A stretch of DNA of 64,000 nucleotides from Acidobacteriota bacterium (GTDB lineage: Bacteria > Acidobacteriota > Vicinamibacteria > Vicinamibacterales > UBA8438): assembly GCA_009838525.1 (NCBI GenBank), contig VXRJ01000035.1, forward strand, positions 71,462 through 135,461, read 5' to 3'. The notes under the pieces were generated by a model. That model did no database searches, had not been told where the DNA came from, and saw nothing but the letters and a program-made list of their open reading frames with translations. Below are positions 49,656 through 58,440 of this stretch, in pieces (position 1 is the stretch's first letter; every line of letters begins with the position of its first letter). A program made the position numbers and the translations under genes.

Positions 49656-52051
49656 GCATCGAGTACCGCGAGCTCCTCTTCGAAATCGGCTGCGAGGAGA
49701 TGCCCGCGAGCTGGATTCCCGGCATCGAGGCGCAGCTTGCGGACCGGTTGGCGGCGCGGCTGGACGAAGTTCGCATCGACCGCCGGACGCCGGTTCGCGC
49801 GTTCGTCGCTCCCCGCCGGCTCGTGGCCACGGTGGCGGAGCTGGCCGACCAGCAGGCCGATCTGGAAGAAACGGTGACGGGCCCGCCCGTTCGCGCCGCC
49901 TTCGACGCCGAGGGCGAGCCGACGCCGGCGGCCCTGGGCTTTGCCCGCAAGCAGGGGGTCGACGTGGCTGCGCTGGAGCGGGTGCAGACCCCGAAGGGCG
50001 AGTACCTCGCCTGCCGGCGCACGCAGGCGGGTGACGCGACGGCTTCCGTGCTCGGCGGCGTCCTGGCCGCCACCCTGCGGGACCTGGCGTTTCCGAAGGC
50101 GATGCGCTGGGACGCCATGATCGACGATGGCCGCGGCGAGTTCCTTTTCGGCAGACCGGTGCGCTGGCTCGTCTTCCTGTACGCGTCCCGCGTCGTGCCG
50201 TTCGAGATTGGCCGGACCCCTGGCGCGGAGGCGCCGGGCGTGGCGGCGGTCCGGGCCGGCGCCGTCACCTATGGACACCGGTTCTTTGCCCGGGAGGGGG
50301 CGCCGGGAGCACCGATCGAGGTGGCGTCGTTCGCCGACTACCGGGCGCGTCTGGCCGACGGCTGCGTGCTGATCGACCGGGAGGAGCGGCGTGCGCGCGT
50401 CACTTCCGGGCTCGAGGCGGGCGCCGCCGCGGTCGGCGGACGGGTGGCGACGCTCGACGAACAGTCGGCCCTTCACGCCGAGGTGCCCGATCTCGTCGAG
50501 CATCCCGCCGTGGTGACCGGGACGTTTCCCCGAGAGTTCCTCGCGCTGCCGGACGAGGTGCTGGCGACCACCATGGTGCACCACCAGCACTACTTCCCGG
50601 TCGTCGACGGGGAAGGGCGGCTGTTCGCCCACTTCCTCGCCGTGACTAATACGCCGGGCGACGATGCGGCTCGTAACCGGCGGATTGCCCGCAACGCCGA
50701 GCGCGTGCTCGTGGCGCGGCTGCGCGACGCGCGGTTCTTCTGGGACGCGGATCGGGCGCAGCGCCTCGAGGATCGGCTGGAGCGGCTCGACACCCTGCTG
50801 TTTCACAAGGCGCTCGGCAGCTATCGGGCCAAGTCGGAGCGGGTGGCGAAGCTGGCAGAGCGGATCGCAGGGAACGTGCTCGGCCGGCCGGACATGGCGG
50901 GCGCGGCGCGGCGGGCCGCCACGCTCTGCAAGGCTGACCTGGCCACCGACATGGTGGGCGAGTTCCCGGAACTGCAGGGCGTCATGGGAGGCGTCTACGC
51001 GCGCGAACAGGGCGAACCGGAGACGGTCTGGAAGGCCGTCTACCATCACTACCTGCCGATCGGCACCGGCGCCGGCGACCCGCCGTCACGCGACGATCTG
51101 GGCGAGGCGGCGGTGACGTGGGCGGCGGTTGCACTCGCCGACAAGCTGGATACCGTCGTCGGCCTGTTCGGCGCCGGCGAGAAGCCGACCGGGTCGCGCG
51201 ACCCCCTCGGGATCCGGCGTCAGGCGCAGGGAATGCTGCGGATTCTGATCGATCTTCCCGAGCTGACGGGCCTCGACGCCCGCGTTTCGGTTGGAGAGGT
51301 CCTCAAACTCGCCCGAGAAATGCACACACGGGACGACTGGTCCAGGGTGTATTGGGCTCTCGACCAGGATTGGGAAGGAAGGGATTTCAGGACCATAGGG
51401 GGCATCGGCAAGGAAATCAGCCTGGATCGGAAGCGCGTGGAGCAATTGATCGAGGAGCATCCATCCGAAGTACGCAAGGCCACGGCAACGAAACAACGTC
51501 TGTACACGCTGCGACTCAAGCCGGTGAGCTTTCTTCGCGAACGACTCCGCTACCTTCTCGAGGAGCGGGGATTCGACCGGCGGAACGTGCGCGCCGTGAC
51601 TCACCTGCCGCTAGACCAGATTCGGCCGCTAGACGCCCGCCGCAAACTGGAAGTGTTACCTGAATTCACCGACACGGCCGACTTCCGGACGCTGGCGACT
51701 CTCTTCAAGCGCGTCAGGAACATTGCCCGGGAACTAGAGAGGGACGAAGCGGAAGCGGAATCCACCGAGACGATCGAGAGCATGCTCAAGGAGCCGGCCG
51801 AACGGGCGTTGGTCGCGGAACTGACCGCTCGGCGCGCCGTGATCGAGGCTGCGGTGGCGACCGGCGCCGGCTTCCGCGGGGCGTTCGCCGAGGCTGCGCG
51901 GATCGGTCCTGCCGTCGATCGTTTCTTCACCGACGTGTTCGTCATGGCCGATGACCCGACGCTGCGGCGCGCGCGGCTGCGCCTCATGTACGAGGTCGAG
52001 CAGGTCATCCTCCAGCTCGCCGACGTGTCGGAGATTGTGCAGGAGACCTAG
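49652..52051 (+). CDS. glyS: Glycyl-tRNA synthetase beta subunit with an inserted winged-helix-like segment
   Basis: tRNA-binding partner of GlyQ, 799 residues against about 690 in E. coli. Family signatures are '[15 protein letters not shown]', '[20 protein letters not shown]' (in parts 'FPKAMRW' and '[12 protein letters not shown]'), '[18 protein letters not shown]', '[20 protein letters not shown]' (as '[15 protein letters not shown]'), '[15 protein letters not shown]' and the DALR-like end '[15 protein letters not shown]'. Between 'EVLKLARE' and '[11 protein letters not shown]', residues about 557-623 (51320-51520) carry extra sequence including '[20 protein letters not shown]' and 'QRLYTLRLK' that reads like a winged helix and is poorer in GC. 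The remaining core continues normally. Confidence 0.92.
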   Translation: MSIEYRELLFEIGCEEMPASWIPGIEAQLADRLAARLDEVRIDRRTPVRAFVAPRRLVATVAELADQQADLEETVTGPPVRAAFDAEGEPTPAALGFARKQGVDVAALERVQTPKGEYLACRRTQAGDATASVLGGVLAATLRDLAFPKAMRWDAMIDDGRGEFLFGRPVRWLVFLYASRVVPFEIGRTPGAEAPGVAAVRAGAVTYGHRFFAREGAPGAPIEVASFADYRARLADGCVLIDREERRARVTSGLEAGAAAVGGRVATLDEQSALHAEVPDLVEHPAVVTGTFPREFLALPDEVLATTMVHHQHYFPVVDGEGRLFAHFLAVTNTPGDDAARNRRIARNAERVLVARLRDARFFWDADRAQRLEDRLERLDTLLFHKALGSYRAKSERVAKLAERIAGNVLGRPDMAGAARRAATLCKADLATDMVGEFPELQGVMGGVYAREQGEPETVWKAVYHHYLPIGTGAGDPPSRDDLGEAAVTWAAVALADKLDTVVGLFGAGEKPTGSRDPLGIRRQAQGMLRILIDLPELTGLDARVSVGEVLKLAREMHTRDDWSRVYWALDQDWEGRDFRTIGGIGKEISLDRKRVEQLIEEHPSEVRKATATKQRLYTLRLKPVSFLRERLRYLLEERGFDRRNVRAVTHLPLDQIRPLDARRKLEVLPEFTDTADFRTLATLFKRVRNIARELERDEAEAESTETIESMLKEPAERALVAELTARRAVIEAAVATGAGFRGAFAEAARIGPAVDRFFTDVFVMADDPTLRRARLRLMYEVEQVILQLADVSEIVQET

Positions 52052-52069
52052 CTGTTACGAGTGGACACC

Positions 52070-52486
52070 TCAGGCGCCGCCGAGGTTCTCGACCCACCGC
52101 TTCCAGGGCGAGCGGGCGACGCGCTTGAGGAAGACGCGGTCGGCAGTGACCATTCGCGTCCGTTCACGCTCGGCGAGGGCCAGGTACAGACAGTCGTAGA
52201 CGGGGTGGTTCAGCGCGACTGCCATCGCGAAGGCCGCTTCATGCAACCGTTCCGATGGCGCCAGCGAATCGAACCAGTGCGGCAGCGTTTTCAGGAACGC
52301 CTGCGCCTGGGCTTGCGGCACCGCCCGACTTCGAACCCGTCGCCACGCCACGTTCGCGCACTCGGCGAGAATCATGTCGGGGGCAGTGAAGATGGTGTCT
52401 GAAGTTGCCAGGCTGCGCGCTTCGGACGAGAGCGGTTCCTCGAAGAACCACTTGCAGGCGACGCTTGCGTCGATCACGAGCGCCAC
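52070..52486 (-). CDS. PIN-domain toxin (VapC/FitB-like)
   Basis: Ribonuclease toxin of 138 residues. The PIN acidic residues are in 'LVIDASVACKWFFEE' (first Asp), 'APDMILAECANVAWR' (Glu), 'HPVYDCLYLALAERERTRM' (Asp; in part 'VYDCLYLALAERER') and 'VTADRVFLKRV' (Asp). The start is a GTG at 52486 that overlaps the end of the antitoxin gene by 13 bases, the normal layout of vapBC/fitAB operons. Targets of VapC are usually tRNA or rRNA; none is known here. It lies 18 bases after glyS on the opposite strand. Confidence 0.85.
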   Translation of the reverse strand: MALVIDASVACKWFFEEPLSSEARSLATSDTIFTAPDMILAECANVAWRRVRSRAVPQAQAQAFLKTLPHWFDSLAPSERLHEAAFAMAVALNHPVYDCLYLALAERERTRMVTADRVFLKRVARSPWKRWVENLGGA

Positions 52487-53001
52487 CGGCGCTCGCGATC
52501 CTCACGCAGCAGCGACACGCTGTCTTCCAATGGACCGCCGCTCATGGCTCGGATTCGGTCGGCCTCGGCCACCAGTTCGGCACGGCCGGGCTTCGCCGCG
52601 CGCGTCAGGAGCAGTCGAAGCTCGCCTTCCAGCGACCGGTTGTTTCGCCGGGCTCTCTGCTTCAGTGCTGCTACGACTTCGTCGTCCAGGTTTCGTACGA
52701 TCACCTGTGAATTCCCACGGACGCCGGATTGCGTGCGCCGGCTCGCGTCGCCGACCCTGACGAAGCGCACCTGCTTGTTGACAAGATCGGGTTTTCCGTC
52801 CGCCGCCCAGCCCGCCCGCAGCCAACTCAAAGCCTGGGTATGGGTCTTGTCGTTAGCCCACCACTGCGCGTAGCGCTTGGGGTTGCTCGCCGTAGACGGC
52901 AGCGATGCGCCGATGATTCCTTCGACTTCCGAAAACGCAAGCAGGCAGAATCCCGCTTGCCGGTCCTCCAGATATCGGGTGAGTGGTTGGTACTTACCCA
53001 A
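52474..53001 (-). CDS. Fusion of a DUF7662-like domain and a FitA-type RHH antitoxin
   Basis: Protein of 175 residues. The C-terminal part from about residue 97, 'QVIVRNLDDEVVAALKQRAR', 'NNRSLEGELRLLLTRAA' and 'MSGGPLEDSVSLLREDRERR', is a FitA-like ribbon-helix-helix antitoxin with its toxin-binding tail. Residues 1-85 are a different domain, 'YQPLTRYLEDR', 'LLAFSEVEGIIGASLP', 'RYAQWWANDKTHTQALSWLR', 'VNKQVRFVRVG', matching the DUF7662 pattern as I know it. The start is TTG 53001 with an AGAGG site. An internal GTG at 52704 would give a free antitoxin, so the two parts may also be made separately. It overlaps the toxin gene. Confidence 0.7.
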   Translation of the reverse strand: MGKYQPLTRYLEDRQAGFCLLAFSEVEGIIGASLPSTASNPKRYAQWWANDKTHTQALSWLRAGWAADGKPDLVNKQVRFVRVGDASRRTQSGVRGNSQVIVRNLDDEVVAALKQRARRNNRSLEGELRLLLTRAAKPGRAELVAEADRIRAMSGGPLEDSVSLLREDRERRWRS

Positions 53002-53080
53002 TGGATGCCTCTTTGGATAGGGATTCTTGATACGGGAATGATATCACCATGTCTCCCAGTTCGCACGACGCGATCCCGCC

Positions 53081-54466
53081 TCACATGAAGCCGAACAGCA
53101 GCGGGAACGCGACGACGACGAACCCGGCCCAGACCGCGTAGACAGGCAGGTAGTCCGTCTGCCAGCGTTCGAGGGCGGAGAACGGCGCCCGACCGGTCAG
53201 GAAGCGTGCGTATAGCCAGGCCGACCAGGCCAGGTTGACGAGCAGGACGATGTTCTCGCCCAGGGCCGCCACGCGGTTCGGGCTCAGGCCGAACTCGGAA
53301 ATGCGTCCCGCGATGGCGGCGAGCGCCACTCCGTCGACTACGAGGGCGCTCACCACGAGCAGGAGTTGCAGCGCATCGAACGCGTCGGGTGGCGCCTGCG
53401 CGTCCCGCGCCGAGACCGCGTAGAGGAGCAGGCCGAGGACGAGCGCCAGCAGCAGGTCGAAGCCGATGAGCACCTCCCGCTCCATGTCGATGCCGCGCCC
53501 GGTCCAGACCATGGTGGCGAGGAAGACCAGCAGGACGGCCGCGAACAGCGGGGTGAACAGGCGCGTCAGCACGGGCGCCATGTTCTCGACGACGCTCTGC
53601 TTCGCCTCGACCAGCCAGGCGCCGACGATGACCGCGCCCATCGCGCCGCACGGAAGCATCCATTGCGTTGCGAACCACGCGATGTCCGCCCCGATGGCGC
53701 GGAAGGTCACCGCGGTGAAGCCGGTGAGGACGCCACCGCCCAGAGCCATCAACACGTAGTAGATGAACAGTTCGCCCGAGAAGCGGACGAAGTCCATGCG
53801 CCGGCGGCTGTCGCGCCAATGCCCGCCGGTGTAGGCAATGCCGACGGCGAGCCAGAGCGCGATGGGGAGATGCAGCGCGGCGAGCGTCCACGTATGACCG
53901 GCTGGCGCGAAGGGATAGATGTTGATGACGAGCGCGGCCGCGGCGAACGCTACGGCCAGGCGGACGCACCCCCGGCGATCCAGGCGACGCTTCCACGCGA
54001 AGTAGCCGGCGAGGAACGGGAACACGAAGAGGCTGAGGTTCGGGAAGTAAAGGTCGCCGGAGTCGCCCACGCCCTCTCCCGATCCGATATGCGGGTAGCC
54101 GAACAGCTCGGGCACCTTGACCGCCGCCGCCGCGGCTACGGCCAGGGCCAGCACGACAACGGTCTCGCGGTTGGTGCCAGCGCCCGCCGCGCCGTCCGAC
54201 TCCGGGGAGACGACGAGCTGTTTCCAGAGCCGTTCGGAGTGCTCGCGCGCGAACTCGCGTGACACCGCGTCGAGGTTGCCCATCCGTTTGACAGCGACCA
54301 GAAACGCCTCGTCCGGGGCGAGACCGGCATCGACGAGCTCGGCCACCTGATCCCGGAGGTGGGCTTCCAGCTCGTCCACGTCGGACGCGCTGATCGCCGG
54401 CCGCTGGCGCAGCCAGTTGCGCCATTGCGTGAACTGTCCTTCGAGCGTGCCGTCGTCTGTCACCAT
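53081..54466 (-). CDS. Polytopic membrane protein with HAAS (permease-prefix) domain
   Basis: Protein of 461 residues. Residues about 10-80 are a helical HAAS-type prefix ('WRNWLRQRPAISASDVDELE', 'LVDAGLAPDEAFLVAVKRMG', 'LDAVSREFAREHSERLW'). About 11-12 hydrophobic helices follow ('LYFPNLSLFVFPFLAGYFAW', 'FATQWMLPCGAMGAVIVGAW', 'VLIGFDLLLALVLGLLLYAV'). The membrane part is DUF4153-like by impression only. HAAS domains are known to couple with PadR regulators, and here the start overlaps the padR gene by 7 bases. The pair probably forms a stress- or envelope-responsive unit. No transport motif is seen. Confidence 0.65.
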   Translation of the reverse strand: MVTDDGTLEGQFTQWRNWLRQRPAISASDVDELEAHLRDQVAELVDAGLAPDEAFLVAVKRMGNLDAVSREFAREHSERLWKQLVVSPESDGAAGAGTNRETVVVLALAVAAAAAVKVPELFGYPHIGSGEGVGDSGDLYFPNLSLFVFPFLAGYFAWKRRLDRRGCVRLAVAFAAAALVINIYPFAPAGHTWTLAALHLPIALWLAVGIAYTGGHWRDSRRRMDFVRFSGELFIYYVLMALGGGVLTGFTAVTFRAIGADIAWFATQWMLPCGAMGAVIVGAWLVEAKQSVVENMAPVLTRLFTPLFAAVLLVFLATMVWTGRGIDMEREVLIGFDLLLALVLGLLLYAVSARDAQAPPDAFDALQLLLVVSALVVDGVALAAIAGRISEFGLSPNRVAALGENIVLLVNLAWSAWLYARFLTGRAPFSALERWQTDYLPVYAVWAGFVVVAFPLLFGFM

Positions 54467-54846
54467 GTCGGCTCCAGTCCCCACCCGGGCGGCGTCAGTC
54501 CGGCGTCGGGCGCTGCACGGAACTCCATCCAAACCCCGCGCAGCGTCGAGTCCACCACCTGCCACTGCCGTCGCTGGGTCGCCAGGTGCGCCCGCCCGGC
54601 CTCGGTGATGCGATAGTAGCGGCGGCGTCGGCCGCTATCGGCGGTCGCCCAGCGCGCCTCGACGTAGTCGAGCCGCTCCAGGCGGTGCAGGACGGGATAC
54701 AGCATCCCGTCAGTCCATCGGAGCTGTCCGCCGGAGAGTTCGCCGACCCGCTTGATGATCGCGTAGCCGTAGCTGTCCCCGTCGGCCAGTATGGACAGCA
54801 CAAGCGGCGCCGCCGACGCGGCTACCAGGTCCTTGCTGATGTTCAT
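54460..54846 (-). CDS. PadR family transcriptional regulator
   Basis: Winged-helix repressor of 128 residues. PadR hallmarks: 'APLVLSILADGDSYGYAIIK', 'SGGQLRWTDGMLYPVLHRLE' and 'ARWATADSGRRRRYYRITEAG'. ATG 54846 starts just before the conserved part and removes 16 unlikely residues of a longer frame. It overlaps the membrane gene downstream, which it likely controls along with itself. An AT-rich region with TATG/CATA repeats lies upstream. Effector unknown. Confidence 0.9.
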   Translation of the reverse strand: MNISKDLVAASAAPLVLSILADGDSYGYAIIKRVGELSGGQLRWTDGMLYPVLHRLERLDYVEARWATADSGRRRRYYRITEAGRAHLATQRRQWQVVDSTLRGVWMEFRAAPDAGLTPPGWGLEPTW

Positions 54847-54874
54847 GGTCGAGTTCGTGACGGTTAGGTGAATA

Positions 54875-54904
54875 TACATAGCATAGCAATGCATAGTGTT
54901 TCAA
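54875..54904 (-). promoter_or_regulatory. Possible padR promoter and PadR site
   Basis: On the minus strand TTGAAA (54899-54904), 18 bases, TATGTA (54875-54880). The spacer holds repeated TATGCAT/CTATGCT/CTATGTA sequences, AT-rich in this genome and similar in character to PadR operators. Autoregulation is inferred. Confidence 0.4.
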
Positions 54905-54998
54905 GGCGTTAAGTCTCTCAGTTGCCGAAGCGCCGCCCTTTTCTGCGGTTCCCTGCCCCACCCGGGAAGGAAAAGGCGTGATCAAAATATGAGTGCGT

Positions 54999-55031
54999 GA
55001 TATCGTATTAGGATATTTCTAGAGGATATCC
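54999..55031 (+). promoter_or_regulatory. Three 13-base-spaced GATAT repeats before the MazEF-like operon
   Basis: GATAT occurs at 54999, 55012 and 55025, exactly 13 bases apart, within GATATCGTATTAG-GATATTTCTAGAG-GATATCC, ending one base before the ATG. The block also holds the GAGG ribosome site. Direct repeats of this kind fit an operator for the RHH antitoxin that follows. Confidence 0.45.
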
Positions 55032-55268
55032 ATGAATGCAATCTCTCTCAAGCTTCCGGAACAACTGCTGGTGGCAGCGGGTGAGTGCGCCGCAGCTCTG
55101 CAACTGTCGCGCGCCGAGTACATCCGGCGGGCGCTCGAGGTGATGAACCGTGACACTCGCGCGCGCCTGCGGGCGGACCGGTTGCGGGCGGTTTCCCATC
55201 GTGTCCGGCGGGACAGCATGCGCATCAATGCCGAGTTCGATGCCATCGAAAGGGATGTCGATGCCTGA
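55032..55268 (+). CDS. Ribbon-helix-helix antitoxin (MazE-like)
   Basis: Antitoxin of 78 residues. The N-terminal 'NAISLKLPEQLLVAAGECAA' and 'LQLSRAEYIRRALEVMNRDT' form the beta strand and two helices of an RHH DNA-binding domain. The charged C-terminal tail ('SMRINAEFDAIERDVDA') would bind and block the toxin. It overlaps the toxin gene by 8 bases. The ribosome site GAGG lies seven bases before the ATG. Autoregulation through the upstream GATAT repeats is likely. Confidence 0.82.
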   Translation: MNAISLKLPEQLLVAAGECAAALQLSRAEYIRRALEVMNRDTRARLRADRLRAVSHRVRRDSMRINAEFDAIERDVDA

Positions 55269-55608
55269 TCGCGGCGAGATCTGGATCGCAGATCTGAATC
55301 CGCCGCGCGGCACGGAACCTGGCAAGACCCGGCCGGTCCTCGTTGTGCAGGCGCAGGCACTACTCGACGCCGAGCATCCTTCAACTCTTGTCGCTCCGCT
55401 GACTACACGGCTGCTGGACGATGCCGAACCGCTCCGGATCAGGATCCCGGCTGCAGGAGAGCTGCGACGGGAAGCGGACGCGCTGATCGATCAACTCCGG
55501 GCCATCGACAACCGGCGGCTGGTCCGGGGACCTCTTGCACGCGCGGGTCCGCACGTGATGGGAAGGCTGGGCGAAGCGCTGCTGGAGGTTCTGGGCCTCG
55601 CCGAGTAG
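55261..55608 (+). CDS. MazF/PemK-family endoribonuclease toxin
   Basis: Toxin of 115 residues that would cut mRNA at short sequence sites. 'RGEIWIADLNPPRGTEPGKT' is the opening of the family, followed by 'RPVLVVQAQALLD', 'STLVAPLTTRL' and 'DALIDQLRAIDNRRLV', which contain the conserved Arg and Thr/Ser active residues in the right order. The length is typical. It overlaps the antitoxin gene, and the pair stands alone between padR and the ABC exporter. Confidence 0.88.
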   Translation: MPDRGEIWIADLNPPRGTEPGKTRPVLVVQAQALLDAEHPSTLVAPLTTRLLDDAEPLRIRIPAAGELRREADALIDQLRAIDNRRLVRGPLARAGPHVMGRLGEALLEVLGLAE

Positions 55609-55631
55609 CCAGATTTCTCAGAGGGCGGGCC

Positions 55632-57002
55632 TCAGGCGGCCCTGACCCAGCGGATCAGCGTCCTGACGTCGGGCGGCTTGCCGTACATCAGCAGGCCGAT
55701 CCGAAACACCTTGGCGGCGACCCAGACCGCCGCGACCACCGAGGCGAGCCCGGTGCCGATGGAGATCCACACCTCCCACCACGGCGGCGGCTGGGTCGAC
55801 GCCATGCGGAAGAGCATGGTGAAGGTGTTGAGGGGCGGCAGATGGCTGGTCACGACGGCGAGCGTCGAACCGGGATCGCGGGAGATGGCCGGCCAGAGGA
55901 ACCAGGGGACCATCATGACCATCATCAGCGGCATCTGCAGCGACTGCGCTTCCGTCATGTCGTTGACCGCCGCGCCCACCGCCAGCATCAGGGACCCGAG
56001 GACGAAGAAGCCGATCAGGAAGAAGATCAGCAGGTAGAGAATCAGCCACGGATCGAGCAGGCCGAACATCGAGAAGGACCAGAGCGCGACGAGGCCCAAT
56101 CCGACGTAGACGCCGATCATGACCAGGCTGATCGCGACCGCGCCGAGCAACTTGCCGGCCATCAGCTCCATGGGTGATACGGCCGACAGAAGCACCTCCA
56201 CCACCCGGGTCGACTTCTCCTCGATGGTCGACGTCAACATGGTCTGACCGCCGGCCATGATCCCCATGAACAGCAGGATCATGAAGGCCATCGGGAGCAG
56301 CGAGTTGAATCCGCGGACGGTTTCTCGCTCGTTCTCGGGGCCGACGGTCGTCGCCGTTTGCCGCGGTACGTCGAACAGGGTGTCGAGCGCGGCCCGGTCC
56401 AGCGCGCGGGACGCGGCGCGCGCGTCCGCGATGGCGTCCCGGACGTTGCGGTGGATGAACGACAGGTCGCGGTCGTCGAGACCGGGCGGCACGTAGAGGT
56501 CGTACGTGCCGAGTTCGTCCCCGGGCGCCGCCGCTTCCACCGCGTCGGCGTGAATCACGATGAGCGCCGTGTGGCGCGGCCCGTCCGTGGTCTCGTTGAG
56601 CCAGTCTTTAGCCGCTTCAACGTCCGTGTCCGCGGGAAGCGGCGACAGGCGGACTTCCGGCGCGGGGCCGAGCGCTTCTTCCATTGCTCCCTGTGCGGCC
56701 GCCTCGGCCATGTCCTGCACTACCTGCGGGGCCTGGTCGAGAGTCCGCCGGAATTCCTCCATCCTGCGCCGGGCGACGGAGTCCGGATCCAGCGCGTCGG
56801 CCATTTCCGCGTAGACGGCGCCGGTCGGGTCGATGACGGCGTATTCGCCTTCTATCTGGTAGCCCCCGTCGCTGAAGAGGCTGGGCGCCAGCAACGCCAC
56901 CGCCACGCCGATGGCGGGCGTAATGAACAGCCCGATAATGAAGCCCTTGGTGGCCACGGTCGCCAGGAAGTCCCGGATCGCGACGCGCAGGATGCGCCTC
57001 AT
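55632..57002 (-). CDS. ABC-2 type transporter permease (NatB-like)
   Basis: Membrane subunit of 456 residues. One N-terminal helix ('GFIIGLFITPAIGVAVALLA') is followed by a ~200-residue extracytoplasmic domain and then about five to six helices ('LLPMAFMILLFMGIMAGGQT', 'AVAISLVMIGVYVGLGLVAL', 'LILYLLIFFLIGFFVLGSLM'), the layout of NatB/YhaP-like permeases. 'STIEEKSTRVVEVLLSAVSP' is the typical coupling motif. Transport of sodium, drugs or peptides is possible. The start overlaps the ATPase stop by 4 bases, so both are made in concert. Confidence 0.87.
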   Translation of the reverse strand: MRRILRVAIRDFLATVATKGFIIGLFITPAIGVAVALLAPSLFSDGGYQIEGEYAVIDPTGAVYAEMADALDPDSVARRRMEEFRRTLDQAPQVVQDMAEAAAQGAMEEALGPAPEVRLSPLPADTDVEAAKDWLNETTDGPRHTALIVIHADAVEAAAPGDELGTYDLYVPPGLDDRDLSFIHRNVRDAIADARAASRALDRAALDTLFDVPRQTATTVGPENERETVRGFNSLLPMAFMILLFMGIMAGGQTMLTSTIEEKSTRVVEVLLSAVSPMELMAGKLLGAVAISLVMIGVYVGLGLVALWSFSMFGLLDPWLILYLLIFFLIGFFVLGSLMLAVGAAVNDMTEAQSLQMPLMMVMMVPWFLWPAISRDPGSTLAVVTSHLPPLNTFTMLFRMASTQPPPWWEVWISIGTGLASVVAAVWVAAKVFRIGLLMYGKPPDVRTLIRWVRAA

Positions 57003-57976
57003 GGGGACACCTCGTCCGCCGCGGTCTCGCGAAGCGCCGCGCGCAGCCGTTCCGCTTCGGTCGCGGCGCCGCCGCCCGCCACCAACTCGATGAACACGTC
57101 TTCGAGCCGCGGACGGGACAGCTCGATGCGGGCGGCCGGGGTCGTTTCCATGAAGCGGCGCATCGCGGCGGCCGGATCGGTGCCGGCGCGCAGCAGGATT
57201 TCCAGTTCACCGCCCTCGGTCATCACCCGTTCCACGCCGGGAATGGAGGCAAGCCCGGTCGTGTCGGCTTCGGAATGGAGCGGCTCGAACCGGATCGTGC
57301 GCGGATCGTAGCGGCTCCGGACCTCGCTCAGGTCGGCGTCCAGTACCTTGCGGCCCTCGTGCACCATGATGACGTGCTCGCAGATTTCCTCGGCCTGCGG
57401 CATGACGTGCGTCGAAAAGAGCACGGTGGCGCCCCGGGCGTGCTCCTCGAGAATCAGGTCGCGCAGCAACCGCATGCTGACAGGATCGAGTCCGCTGAAG
57501 GGCTCGTCCAGGATCAGCAGGTCCGGCTTGTGGATCGTCGCGCCGACGAACTGCACCTTCTGGGACATGCCCTTGGACAGCTCGTCGCAGCGTTTCGACT
57601 CGACGCCTTTCAGGCCGACCCGTTCCAATGCCCCGGCGACCCGCCCGTCGAGGTCGGGACCGTCGGCGCCCTTGAGGCGCGCGAGGTAGCGCAGGAACGG
57701 TCCCACCTTCATTCGTTTATACAGGCCGCGCTCCTCCGGCAGGTAGCCGATGCGGTCCTTCGCCTCCAGTGCGGAGGCGTGACCCAGGATGGAGAGGTCG
57801 CCGGCGTCCGGGAACAGGATCGACATGATCATCCGGATGGTGGTCGTCTTGCCGGCCCCGTTCGGTCCGATGAAGCCGTAGAGGCCGCCTCGCGGCACCT
57901 CCAGATCGAGATCGGAAACCGCGGTCATATGGCCGAACGTCTTCCGGACGCCGGTCAGCCGGATGGCGGGTTTCAT
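56999..57976 (-). CDS. ABC transporter ATP-binding protein (NatA-like)
   Basis: ATPase of 325 residues. Walker A 'GFIGPNGAGKTTTIRM', Q-loop 'IGYLPEERGLYKRM', signature 'DELSKGMSQKVQFVGATIHK' (LSKGM in place of LSGGQ, usual for this subgroup), Walker B 'PDLLILDEPFSGLDP', and H-loop 'ATVLFSTHVM'. A C-terminal DUF4162-like domain follows ('YDPRTIRFEPLHSEADTTGL'). ATG 57976 is preceded by AGGAG at very short distance. It energises the permease coded next. The substrate is unknown. Confidence 0.9.
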   Translation of the reverse strand: MKPAIRLTGVRKTFGHMTAVSDLDLEVPRGGLYGFIGPNGAGKTTTIRMIMSILFPDAGDLSILGHASALEAKDRIGYLPEERGLYKRMKVGPFLRYLARLKGADGPDLDGRVAGALERVGLKGVESKRCDELSKGMSQKVQFVGATIHKPDLLILDEPFSGLDPVSMRLLRDLILEEHARGATVLFSTHVMPQAEEICEHVIMVHEGRKVLDADLSEVRSRYDPRTIRFEPLHSEADTTGLASIPGVERVMTEGGELEILLRAGTDPAAAMRRFMETTPAARIELSRPRLEDVFIELVAGGGAATEAERLRAALRETAADEVSP

Positions 57977-57987
57977 GCTCCTCAAGG

Positions 57988-58440
57988 TCAGGACGCCGGT
58001 TCGCTTCCGGGGGTTACGTGTGACACCTCGCACCCTTCCGCGCGCGCGGCGTGCGATAGGTCTTCGTCCCAGCAGGCGAATATCACCGACTCGCCGATCC
58101 GTCGAGCCAGCTCGAGACATGACGCGAGATGCACGCAATCCGCGCCCCGCAGGGCGTACCGCTCCGCGAGGCGTCGGATCGAGGGTTCGAGCACGGGCGT
58201 CAGCTCCACGATCGCCAACGTCGACCAGTCGCGCTCGAAGTCGGCCAGGGCCTTGTCCAGGCTTGCCCGTGTGCGTGGTTCGGTGCGCGCCTTGCGCCGG
58301 AAGGCGCATACGGTCTCCGCGTAAGTGAGTCGCGACGTCGCGAGGTGATCCGCTCCCTCCCAGAGTGCCAGCATCCGCACCGTGCCCGGCTCGCGTACGT
58401 AGCGCTTTACCAGCGCGCTCGTGTCCAGATAGACGGTCAT
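57988..58440 (-). CDS. PIN-domain toxin (VapC-like)
   Basis: Ribonuclease toxin of 150 residues. PIN residues: 'VYLDTSALVKRYVREPG' (first Asp), 'SRLTYAETVCAFRRK' (Glu), 'LRGADCVHLASCLELA' (Asp) and 'FACWDEDLSHAARAEG' (Asp). The start overlaps the stop of the Phd-like antitoxin gene in an ATGA junction. The gene is 11 bases upstream of the ABC ATPase gene on the same strand, so readthrough could link the two units. Target RNA unknown. Confidence 0.87.
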   Translation of the reverse strand: MTVYLDTSALVKRYVREPGTVRMLALWEGADHLATSRLTYAETVCAFRRKARTEPRTRASLDKALADFERDWSTLAIVELTPVLEPSIRRLAERYALRGADCVHLASCLELARRIGESVIFACWDEDLSHAARAEGCEVSHVTPGSEPAS

